Source: Blastobasis lacticolella (taxonomy: Eukaryota > Arthropoda > Insecta > Lepidoptera > Blastobasidae). From it: 64,000 nucleotides of DNA. Numbering within the stretch: position 1 is the stretch's first letter; every line of letters starts with the position of its first letter. The stretch spans positions 10,097,545 to 10,161,544 of the forward strand of contig LR990042.1 in the NCBI GenBank assembly GCA_905147135.1, read 5' to 3'. The notes under the pieces are model-generated. The model saw only the letters and a program-made list of their open reading frames with translations, was not told the DNA's origin and searched no databases. Positions 43,803 to 53,106 of this stretch are shown in pieces. Both the position numbers and the translations under genes were made by a program.

Positions 43803-44997
43803 AAGGAAGCTGGTTTAAATAAAAAGCGGACCGCAGTAAACGAATTTAACCTCGCTTGAACTGGTTTATAAACCATGTCTGATTCGGTTCATCCTTTCAG
43901 GAGGTATAATGTCAAATACAGATACACAGAAACATTTAGATACGTACTTACAGATAACACGTCAAACAATAAATTATTCCCGACAAAAGCGGCAGAAGAC
44001 GCACGCAACATAGATTTACGGACACACATAGTATTCAATTTTGTACTTCATGAATTTATTCTATTAGTCCTAACTATCTATAGTTGGCTATTAGACATGA
44101 AACTATAGAAAATGCTGTACACCTCTATATTGATGTAATATAGCTTTATGAGTCACGAAGTGTCAATGCGTGACCAGTTGCAGTAAGCCGATCAAAGCTC
44201 TAACAGGGGGTGGTTTGTACGTCACACCTTAGATATTCGTCTTGTTATTTCGACTTTTTATTTCCTCGGCGTTACACAATACATTTCGATAGGTAGTTGG
44301 AAATGTTTTATTTTTATTTAGTCTGTCCGTAATCACGGTAAACATCAGCAGTAATTGGTAAAAATATCAAATAAAACAGATCGACTATGACCTGCTGCGA
44401 TTGAATTGAGGTATGTGCAGAGAAAGTCGTGATCAAAAGCTAATATAAGCACGTACTGTATTGAAGTAACCAAATTGTTTCGTGGAATTTTATTATAACG
44501 TTGAAGATGTTTTCTTTGTTTTAGCTGGTACGATAGCTCAGTTGGTAGTTATTGTGTCTTCTTATTTAACGTGAATGTGGCTTTCTAAAAGGCTTACGAC
44601 AATTACGAAACAAGCATAGTCAAGATCGAGTGAAATGCAAAAATCATAAACGTAAACAGCAACAGAAACGAAGTTAAATGTTTTAAAATAAGGATATGAA
44701 AGAAAAAATAGCCACGGCACCTCTAGCATTGACTACAACAATCCTAGGAGAGCAAAGTGTTTTCTAACTGAAAATGAAATAACCTAATGAAAATACCTAT
44801 GATTTTCTTATTGAAAGCGTACGATATCGCGGATCACGGACTGCACCAAATTTCTATTTTCCACACGATTTACTTCAAATTAATGCTTAAAATCTGTCGA
44901 CGCCACACCAATTCATAGCAGTGTTTTCACATTACCAACTTTGGTTTCGAGTATGCATGGTTTTGAAGCTTAATTTTTTTTATAAATTATGTAGGAA

Positions 44998-45178
44998 ACA
45001 TTGTCACGCCATGCCACCCCTCTAGACAGGGCGTCAGGATGACTGGCGTATCAACAAACTGACTACAAAGGATGCCGAAGACCGAGCGAAGTGGACAAAG
45101 AGAAGTGGCAGACCCAGGGCCCTCTTGCGCGAGAACACAATCGGGACTGACGGACGCCAAGATGATGATGATGATATT
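44998..45178 (+). pseudogene. RTE-type LINE 3' end with GAT microsatellite
   Basis: The frame DWRINKLTTKDAEDRAKW at 45041-45095 is the C-terminal end of an RTE-type reverse transcriptase, followed by TKRSGRP. Immediately after come GGGCCCTCTTGCGCGAGAAC, then ACAATCGGGACTGACGG and CGCCAAGATGATGATGATG. The last 60 bases are nearly the tail of SINE family A, so the SINE probably uses this LINE's machinery. The rest of the LINE is absent (5' truncation). Confidence 0.8.
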
Positions 45179-45419
45179 AAATGTTAAATCACCTGCGCAT
45201 ACTTAACGATTACACCCTATATAGACAACGAAACGCTATCAATAGAACAGATATGCCTACAGCCTCCAGGTCCCTCAAAAGAACGAAAGCAGAGCATATC
45301 GGGTGGATGATGTTGCCGTTCCCATTGTTGATTGTGCTCGTTTTGTCGGTTTCGAGTTTGATCGTTACCTCTAGTGGCATGATCACATTTACAAAATATA
45401 TATGAGACTGAACTCGACT

Positions 45420-45935
45420 TATATTTGCTGTTGTACGACTATCACGAACACTGACACAAAAAAAATATGCTATCGGCCTATTATGTTTACTTCCACTCCC
45501 ACCTGGCCTATGGTATAGACCTGTGGGGGCAGGCAGCAGATCGAAATCGAGCATTTTTATTACAGAAGAAGGTGGTGCGTGTTTTGTCTGGTGTGGCGCT
45601 CGATACACCAGCGAGACAATTGTTTATTAATTTAAACATACTCACCCTACCTTCTCTGTACATTTACCAGTTAGCCAAACATATGAGACAGAATGTAAAG
45701 GAGTTTCAAACGATGGCACTCTAGGAGGCAACACGATCTGCCCATACCGACTCACCGCCGGACACCGCCTAGATAAAACCACTCGATCGTTAGAAATAAT
45801 AGGTCCGCAAGTCTTTAATAAACTACCGATTATAATATACGCATGAGCAAGACTGAGTACGGCTTCCTCAAAAGATTAAAACCTATGTTAATTAAAAAAG
45901 CATACTATTCTGTAAAAGAGTTCATTCACCTCCGC
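45420..45935 (+). pseudogene. Degraded non-LTR retrotransposon, C-terminal RT region
   Basis: The frame at 45467-45724 reads LSAYYVYFHSHLAYGIDLWG, LQKKVVRVLSGV and NILTLPSLYIYQLAKHMRQN, the thumb/C-terminal region of Jockey/CR1-type RTs. After a stop, frame-shifted pieces such as RKQHDLPIPTHR-like text and VGPQVFNKLPI follow to about 45850. Catalytic motifs are missing. It runs on the + strand, downstream of the RTE tail. Confidence 0.8.
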
Positions 45936-46149
45936 TGTAATGGCTTTGTGGTTCTGTAGACATCTATTGAAGTCGATTATTTAATTTGACGTTTTTATTT
46001 TTTTATGTTTTTTGACATTTTATTGTAATTGATTAATTAAATCAATGTATGATTTAATAATTATTTTAATATTTTTAAATTGACTTTATTATGTATAATT
46101 TTGACATTGCTATTACAAAAAATGTATATGCAGGAGCAGAGAGTACACT

Positions 46150-47195
46150 GCCCTATAGAGGACATAGTCATGCAAAAAATAATAATAATGAAAAGGATAG
46201 GTATATTAATATATTAAACAGGCAGCATATTCTTTATTTTCAGTAAAAATTCATTTAATGATGATGCACCAGGACTGAAGGGACTTGCATCTACTTATTA
46301 TCTTGTTCTTCAAAATGTTTACAACGCAACACTTCTAATTTGCAACCCAGACATCGCCATGTCTGGTCTTTAGGAAACCTAGAAAAACTAGAGTACTAAG
46401 AGTACTAGTGTATGGGTAGCGCCATAGTGGCGGGCGAGCTGCCGGCCTGGTGACGTCACGCACGAATTCGCAGTCCTAATTAAATTATTCTTGAAATCGC
46501 AACTTGAAAGTCTCATAACTTTTTTGTTTTATGAGATATTTAAAAAAAAAATTACTCCGTTTTGTTTCATTTTACTTATATTTAAATATCCAGTAGAAAA
46601 GAAAATTTAGGGAACTACCTCATTGTGGACCGCTATTTACAAGATTCGAGTATTAAAATTCTGTAAGTACAATGAATACTAAATCCGACCCTGTTAGCAT
46701 CAACATATTTTCGTACACCGAAATAATGCTCAATTTTCCAATAATTTTAAACTTGTGTTCAATGGCATGTTGTTTTAAGGTAAAGCATTTCAATCATTGA
46801 AAATTCACACCATTACAATGCATATTTTTGTCACAATTTCAAAAATTGATTCCCGATCACCGCGACCACGAATGTTTACTTACGATGAAAAGATAATCCA
46901 GATGTATTTCCATACTTTGGGCTTTCATATAAATGTGCACTAAATAACACCGTCTTTTAAATGGTTTGATTTTAATTTTATTAGGAAATTATAAAATGTA
47001 CACCGATGTTTCAAAAGAAACGTCAGGTTGTTGTTAGCTTGAGCAACATGTCGAACGTTCAAAACATTGCGCGCGTCATTTTCTTAGAGCTTATTTGAAT
47101 AGACGAAAAAAAGGGATAGCAAGATTCAAAATCATTGTAGAGTGAGCGAACAGGGAATATTAGTGATTTGTGTTTAGTCTGTTATGTCTGTGCTA
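46150..47195. repeat. Transposon-derived unit, copy 1 (partial)
   Basis: Homologous to 48815-50600 from AACAGGCAGCAT(A)TTCTTTATTTTCAG through CCCAGACATCGCCATGTCTG, ACACCGAAATA and CGACCACGAATGTTTACTTA to GGGATAGCAAGATTC and TTAGTCTGTTATGTCTG. It lacks both insertions present in copy 2, the 660-bp element and the SINE. It is non-coding, apparently the non-coding end of a DNA transposon. Confidence 0.8.
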
Positions 47196-47916
47196 TTATA
47201 ATAACTCGAATTTTTTAATAGGACATGCCAATTATTGTTATTCGTAATTCAAATTATAACAATTGTATTTTGATTGTGGAAATTAACTATTGTTAATTTT
47301 ATATCATGTATTTTTATGACGATGTATGTATAATAGTGCTAGCTATTGGCTTCGCCACATTTATTCCTTAAGTAATTCTAAGCATTTATAAAGCGGGCCT
47401 CACGAAAAAAAATGCTGCTGCCAGGGGCGAGGGGGGTATAAAGGACCCCCTCCACCCATCATATTTAAAAAAAACTGTAAGTGTCCCGCTGGCTACTACA
47501 GCAAGTTTGGTATCATTTTCGTATAAAATAAAGATGTAGAATTCATTTCCGATACTTATTTTAATAATTTTCATAATAATAAATCGTATAACAGTACGAA
47601 GTTAACAATTTTTTATCATCTTCGACAGCTAATAACTTTGAAACAACAGAAAAATATAACAAACAAAAAATACTCTATACTCTAATAAAGCGTAAAAAAA
47701 TATAAATTTCAAGAACCTCTTGCAACTAAAAGTTGGTAAAAAATTCTGTATCATCGCGGTAGTGACAACTCCCTCTAAGAGGCGATTTACCTATTTACAA
47801 ATTTGTCTGTATTATCAGGGTACTATGGTAAGTTTGGTATAATTTTCAAATAAATATAGAATATGCAGAATCCATTTCTGGTATTTATGTATATCATTTA
47901 TCGTGGTATTTATGTT
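47196..47916. other. AT-rich spacer with a diverged internal repeat
   Basis: AAGTTTGGTAT(C/A)ATTTTC, followed by a related 40-base stretch, occurs at 47511-47560 and again at 47829-47887. A G/C-rich patch at 47390-47460 (GGGGCGAGGGGGGTATAAAG) may be a retroposon scrap. No gene. Confidence 0.5.
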
Positions 47917-48035
47917 TGAGGACCTGAGTGGTTCAGTGGTCAACATGCTAGTCAGTCACGCAAGAGTTCCCGGCTGGGCAGGAATTTAAATGATGAATTT
48001 TAATTTCTGTTACGGGTCTGGGTTTTTTTACTCTA
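47917..48035 (+). mobile_element. tRNA-type SINE, family E, 5' part
   Basis: GAGGACCTGAGTGGTTCAGT, then GGTCAACATGC, and GATGAATTTTAATTTCTG followed by TTACGGGTCTGGG, corresponds to the complement of 41130-41265. The 3' half is missing; a 35-base scrap of SINE family A (GACTGCCATCTGACC and on) follows at 48049-48087. Confidence 0.7.
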
Positions 48036-48109
48036 TTATATATAGCAAGACTGCCATCTGACCTACCTGACCGATTGGATCATGGTTGGAACATGTCAAC
48101 TCATGGCAT

Positions 48110-48560
48110 GATTCAACTCCCTTTGTGCCGAAAACTACTCTCCTGAGTTGTTGAGTCTTTCGATATTCCTCCTCCACTGGCGATGTACCGATCTCATGAA
48201 CACAGCTTTAGAACACTCAATCCCAAAAAAGGAAAAAGCTTTGGTCCACACTAATAGGTCTATAGCCAAAACCTTGTTGTATTCATCAATTCCTACGTCA
48301 TTTAGAGAAACATCAGCTACTCAATGATCGCCAGTATGGATTTCGTAATATTTTAACCTATATGACACACAAATAAGGAATAGCCATTGACAGCAAGGCT
48401 AAGGCCTTAGCGGTCAGTCTGACACAAACATAGATACACGTCTAAGCTACTGGGGTATAGATCTGTCCTCACCACTGGCCTAATGCGACTTGGCAAACTT
48501 CACAAGCTTTCGAATTAATCGAACACATTTTCCTTCACTGAAAAGACAAATAAATAATTT
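48110..48560 (+). pseudogene. Jockey-like LINE reverse transcriptase relic
   Basis: The frame from 48292 reads FLRHLEKHQLLNDRQYGFRN, then ILTYMTHK, a stop, and GIAIDSKAKALAVSLT. This is RT block 2 (LLSDRQYGFR) and the run-up to motif A in Jockey-like elements. Motif A itself (expected DIAKAFDRVWH) has decayed after a frameshift. Further text to 48560 is only faintly recognisable. Non-functional. Confidence 0.8.
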
Positions 48561-49029
48561 CAATCCATATATGTGTCTGGGAATCAAACCCACGCCTTGA
48601 TATTTACCACCGTATATTCAATCTCTCGATCCTTCATATCATGAATCATGAGTCCTTGCTTTTGCAAAAAGGACAGTTATTATTTTTACCGGTATAAATG
48701 TTTTTCTGAATGAATGAATGAACTTTTAAACTAGGTAGGTTCTTACTTATCGTTAGAAGCATCTTCATTGTCATAGGTGGTTGGCCTATGTGAACTTACA
48801 ATAAATTTATATGGTGCCCTCAAGAGGACATACTAAGGAAAAAAATTAAAAAAGGTATAGATACTTAAATATATCAAACAGGCAGCATTTCTTTATTTTC
48901 AGTAAAAATTCATAAAATGATGGGGCGCTGCACCAGGACAGAAGGGACTTGCACCTACTTATTATCTTGTTCTATAAAATGTTTACAACACAGCACGCCC
49001 AATTTGCAACCCAGACATCACCATGTCTG

Positions 49030-49689
49030 GGGCTACAGTCATAACATAGATAGCGACAGCCTCGTAAAGTAACGATCGTTAATTATTACCGAAAATGTTC
49101 GGTTATCGTAACGATCGTTAGTTCAAATGCAAGTCTTTATCTATAAAGATAACATGCAAAATCGAAATTTATGATCTTACGGAGGCTAACGAAAAACCGT
49201 ATTCATAGTTTCGTCGTTCCATGGAAAAATGATACTACTTAAAAAATCTTCCTGAAGTTGAGGGCATTTATAAAAAGAAATGTTTAAATCAATATAAACA
49301 GTTCTCAATTAAAAATTGTAAGAAATTACCAAAAACTGTCCTATCTATTGTTTTGTAACATTACCCACTTTATTTTTTTAAGCGTTTGAAGATGAGTAGC
49401 CCTGTAATGTTACTAATCTAATGAAATTAAAAATAATATCTTTGCAATACTCTCTGTGTCTCTCTATAATAATTTGCCAACGATTTATTGTAAACTATGC
49501 GGCCTGTCAAATTTGCTCATATATCTAACGTAGATTCGTTATTTTAGGCAGCTGAAATTCGTAAAGTTACCTAGCTTTATTGATAGCTTCAAATGTACAT
49601 ACTCCGGATTATCGATAAATCAAATCGTTATGACATAACAACCGATAAGTTTGCTATCGCTATGTACTCGTATGGCGAGACTACAGCCC
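49030..49689. mobile_element. 660-bp non-autonomous DNA element with inverted ends
   Basis: The left end GGGCTACAGTC..ACATAG.TAGCGA is mirrored at the right by TTGCTATCGCTATGTACTCG..GACTACAGCCC. The related unit at 46361-46370 reads straight through (GTCTGGTCTT) with no such element, which gives an empty site. Inside, TAACGATCGTTA occurs twice. There is no ORF. The second block copy (59298) begins inside this element. Confidence 0.75.
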
Positions 49690-50126
49690 TTGGTCTTAAG
49701 AAAACCTAGAAGGAAAAACAAATAAATGAAAATAAATACAAATATCACGATCAATTTTTTGGTAAGGAACCCCAATTTTTAAGGTATATAAAATTGCTGT
49801 GTGAAACATTTCAGTACTAAAATTCTATAAAATAAATACTAAATCCGACTCTGTCGGCATCGATATATTTCCATATCTATTTAGACACCGAAATATAGCT
49901 CAATTTGCCAATAATTGTAAATGTGTTTTGCTTTTTAAGTTAAGCTTTTTAATTATTGCAAATTCACAGTACTATAACGCATATTTTTGTCACAAATACC
50001 AAAATTGATTCCCTACCGCCGTGACCACGAATGTTTACTTACCGGTGAAAGGATAATCCAGGTATATTTTCGTATGGTGTATACTTTGCGCTTTCACATA
50101 AATGTGACCTACATTACACCGTCTTT

Positions 50127-50357
50127 AGCGCACCCCGTCCCTACGGGGTGTAGCATCCGATGTAACCTGAAAGGCCCTTATGGCTACAGGTGCTTCCAGG
50201 GGGTGTTTAGTACGTATGCGCCTAGGTTCTTTTGGCGAGTCGTGCATAACCAGTCCGGCCGGCCAGCTGGGATACTCATGAGAGTTCACCTCCTCCCTCC
50301 CAACCGCAATACCGGAGGGTGCCCATTTCCTTTGCGTTGGGCAAAAAAAAAAAAACA
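50127..50357 (+). mobile_element. SINE-like retroposon with poly-A and 11-bp target duplication
   Basis: It starts near AGCGCACCCCGTCCC, whose CACCCCGT/ACGGGGTG forms a hairpin, and ends GGTTGGGCAAAAAAAAAAAA in spirit (a 13-A run at 50343-50355). It is about 230 bases and strongly G/C-rich. ACACCGTCTTT flanks it at 50116-50126 and 50358-50368, and the related unit has the single uninterrupted site at 46947-46957. No tRNA-like boxes are obvious; it could be a 5'-truncated LINE end instead. Confidence 0.85.
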
Positions 50358-50945
50358 ACACCGTCTTTTTAAGTTTTGATTTAAATTTTATTAGGAAGTT
50401 ATAAAATTTACACCGATTTTTCGAAAGAGACGTCGGTCTTCCAGAGCACCAGCAACATGGCGAACGTTCAAAATATTGCGTGCTTCACTAACACCTTATT
50501 GCTACGCATGAAAAAACGGGATAGCAAGATTCATAATCATTGTAGAATGAGTGAATAGGGAATATATGTGATTTGTGTCTAGTCTGTTATGTCTGCGTGC
50601 ATCACAGTGATTCTCAAAGTCCCTAATCAGTAACACTTTTCTTAAACTACAAAAAACAAATAATGTTAATAGCCCTCTATATAAACCAAAAGCTACAAAG
50701 ATATAATATACATATAATAATGATATACAGGGAAATATAACAGTATAAAAGGCACAACAGGCACTGCTTATTTATTGCAAGTTGTTGTGCTTTCTCGTTT
50801 TATTCATAATAGCTTTTTAAATTGTAAATTATTGTAGTTAATTTAAATTGTAATTTTTTTTTAAATATATAGTGTCTGGATCGCTTTTTTGAACTTTAAT
50901 CACTTAACCCTGTTATTTTACAGAATGATTATCGACATCATTTTA

Positions 50946-51523
50946 AAATCGAAAAGCTCATTTGTTTGCATAAACTTTTAAAGTCATAGAAATCTGCGAA
51001 ACACATTTCATTGACATGGAAGGGCTCGACTTTTTTCCTGACAGCATTTATAGCATTAATAAATGCGTCTGGTGTATACATAGGACCGGATCTTAATTGT
51101 TTTTTTATTTCCCTCCCTATTTAGGCATGCGCGGATTTGCCCCTTCGAATCGCTCACCAGCATAATTGTCTGAATAGATTATACATGTAAAAACAAGTAC
51201 CGATTTCATTAACACCTCTATTAGCGTTCGATTTATCCCAAACATAGCTTTCTACACAATTATTCTGAATGTTGTATATAGTTAAATTAAGTAGGTACAT
51301 TAAGTTTTGATTTGTAATAGAAGACGGAGATGTCTCATTTGGGGCATTGGAAAACGGCTTTTTGGTCACTGCGACTATGATTTCTTTGATATTTTTATCA
51401 CTTTCCTTCTCTACTTGTGATAGCACTTTTTCATTATGGTGTGTTTCATAGTCATCTTTCATGTGCTCTTTCTGTTCTTCAGTGCTATTTTTATGAGCTT
51501 CACAGACATCACATAAATCATTT
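50946..51523 (-). pseudogene. DNA-transposase-like protein remnant, block copy 1
   Basis: On the minus strand the frame from about 51523 reads KNDLCDVCEAHKNSTEEQKE, then HHNEKVLSQVEKESDK, LNLTIYNIQNNCVESYVWDK, and SNANRGVNEIGTC, ending at 51154. A second frame (51104-50946) reads SGPMYTPDAFINAINAVRKK, then EPFHVNEMCFADFYDFK. I recognise this order (CDxC, then TIYD...YVWDE...RGxNEI, then an EPFHV..DFYDF end) from an uncharacterised transposase-like family common in insects; I cannot name the superfamily with confidence. The conserved DLQ segment after VAV is altered. Inactive. Confidence 0.6.
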
Positions 51524-51542
51524 TTTTAGCACAAAGTACGAT

Positions 51543-52325
51543 CTTTATTTATTTATTTAACATAAATATTATTATAAGTATTTTAAGGTGCACGCCGTCT
51601 GTCTTTCTGATTTTGCCCTGTCTCTTCCGTAGGTCTGCTGTAAGATATTTCTTATAAAATAAGCTGTACCTGTTGTGTTGTTATATTGTGTACCTGTTAT
51701 TGTGCTAATACTTAAAAAATATACTACAAATATAATTACAATACCTAATTAAATACATAGTTACATACATAACTAGCTAGGATAGCTCTTTAACTAGCTT
51801 TTTAAAGGTATCAAGTGAAGAACAGTAAATCGCAACGAATTTGCAAAGAGAAGAGGAGAGAGAACGCCACCCTGGGGCATAGAGGTCACACCAGTCTGAG
51901 TGAGACGCATTTAAGCCGACCCGCTGCGTGCGGCTTCTAAGATACGAATCAAACCAACATGAAGCTGGAGAGGACATATTAAGGGATCGAAAAACTGCAA
52001 GCAGAATGTCAAAATCCACGCTGTTAAAGGCGCTACTAAAATCGAGCAAGCCAAGAACAGTTAGCGACTTCTTTTCAATAGCTCAACGAAAGTCAAATGT
52101 AACCTTAAGAACGGTAATAACGGTGCTATAACCAGAACGGAACCCAGACTGATAAGAAGATAACAAATTATAAAAAGAAATAAAATGTGTAAGCTGTTTG
52201 TGGGCAATATGCTCAAGGACTTTGCGGAAAATCTGTGTCGAAAGGTAAGTCATTACACGAACCATGAAATATTCTTTCAAATTCATGGTATATATAATTT
52301 TTACCACGTATTCATTTGATTGCAA
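51543..52325 (-). pseudogene. LINE 3' part inserted in the transposase, block copy 1
   Basis: Minus-strand frame 52325-51777 contains KVLEHIAHKQLTHF, QSGFRSGYST, a TGA stop, then LLDFSSAFNSVDFDILL (RT motif A, Asp kept) and SCWFDSYLRSRTQRVGLN. Motif B survives only out of frame (PQGGVLSPLLF) and motif C is deleted. The 3' UTR runs to an (AAATA)-type tail at about 51545-51562, where the transposase sequence resumes. From 52225 the sequence no longer matches copy 2, so the frame upstream of that point is not LINE. Confidence 0.82.
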
Positions 52326-52662
52326 GATAGCTTATCGTATTGCTAATAACAGGATTTTAAATTTATTGAAAAATATAGGGCATTTTGAACTTTGAGTGTC
52401 TCAATTAATTGTTCTGTATCGATACTTGATATTTTTAGTACAAAAATACAAATTTTTTTTTTAAAAGAATCTTGATTTCTGCCTAAACTATGAGTTTTCG
52501 CGGGTATGTTTCTTTGGGAAAGTTGTTAAGTTTCGTGGGTAGAATATAAGGTTTCAATTAATGCTAGCGGTCTTTTTACACCCTGTATATGTGTATCATG
52601 TGTATCGCAGTCTCTTGTGCCACAAACTTATTTGACCCGGTGACAGCGTCGCTGTTGTGGGC
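52225..52662. other. Spacer between duplicated block and CR1 element
   Basis: AT-rich, with GTTTCTTTGGGAAAGTTGTT and TTTTTACACCCTGTATATG phrases that resemble ends of insect repeats. No gene. Confidence 0.4.
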
Positions 52663-52687
52663 AATTCAATTCAATTCAATTCAATTC
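52663..52687 (-). repeat. (AATTC)n tail of the CR1 element
   Basis: Five AATTC units. On the minus strand they follow AATAAATAAATG and close the CR1-type element, as short 3' microsatellites do in CR1-like LINEs, which have no poly-A. Confidence 0.75.
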
Positions 52688-53106
52688 ATTTATTTATTCG
52701 TGGTACACAGGTTATGCAGTTGTTACAATTTTGGTAAATGGGTCCTCTGTGACCTGCCATCGGCATACAAATTTGGAGTTTGTAATTACAATTAAGAATT
52801 TATATAATTTCGTATACATTTAACAATATAAAATTTGTCTTAAATAATCATTACAAAATATCACTGTTCAATGTCATTATTAATTAAAATGTCAATAAAA
52901 GATAGTGTCAATAATAATTTGAAAGTCAATAAAAATATAATGTCAAAGTAATTTAAAAATTATAAACCTCAAATAACTAACAATATTCAAAATGACAACA
53001 ATGTCAAAAAAATAAAATTTATTATTAATATGTATATAAAACATGTCAAAATAATTAAATAATAGTATAAAATGTCATAACATATTCAAAGTCACATTCT
53101 TACTAT

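Larger units (their letters stand above)
40451..44997. other. Intergenic DNA with repeat copies
   Basis: It includes a SINE (41020-41265) and a family C repeat (43537-43802). Open frames of 60-97 codons here have no motifs I recognise. A tRNA-like A-box (TAGCTCAGTTGG, 44534-44545) has no partner B-box or foldable arms. Confidence 0.6.
48815..50640. repeat. Transposon-derived unit, copy 2
   Basis: The longest copy of the non-coding unit also seen at 46150-47195 and, from 49188 on, in the duplicated block at 59298. It contains two secondary insertions, a 660-bp inverted-end element (49030-49689) and a SINE-like retroposon (50127-50357). Coding remnants of the transposase begin to its right at about 50946. 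Confidence 0.8.
49188..52224. repeat. Duplicated block, copy 1 (3.0 kb)
   Basis: From AACGAAAAACCGTATTCATA to CTCAAGGACTTTG it is nearly identical to 59298-62048. The copies differ by a few substitutions per 100 bases and some indels. Copy 2 lacks about 570 bases (49944-50513) and has an additional 143-bp tandem duplication and a 95-bp segment (about 60437-60533). It contains transposase remnants and a LINE 3' end on the minus strand. Confidence 0.9.

Noticed and set aside
44524..44600. tRNA-like A-box TAGCTCAGTTGG
   Set aside because: No B-box, no foldable arms; at most a decayed SINE head.
45210..45608. 132-codon minus-strand open frame
   Set aside because: Lies opposite the + strand LINE RT text at 45467-45724; no motif of its own.
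49987..50379. 130-codon + strand open frame
   Set aside because: Spans the SINE-like insertion and its flanks; GC-rich chance frame.
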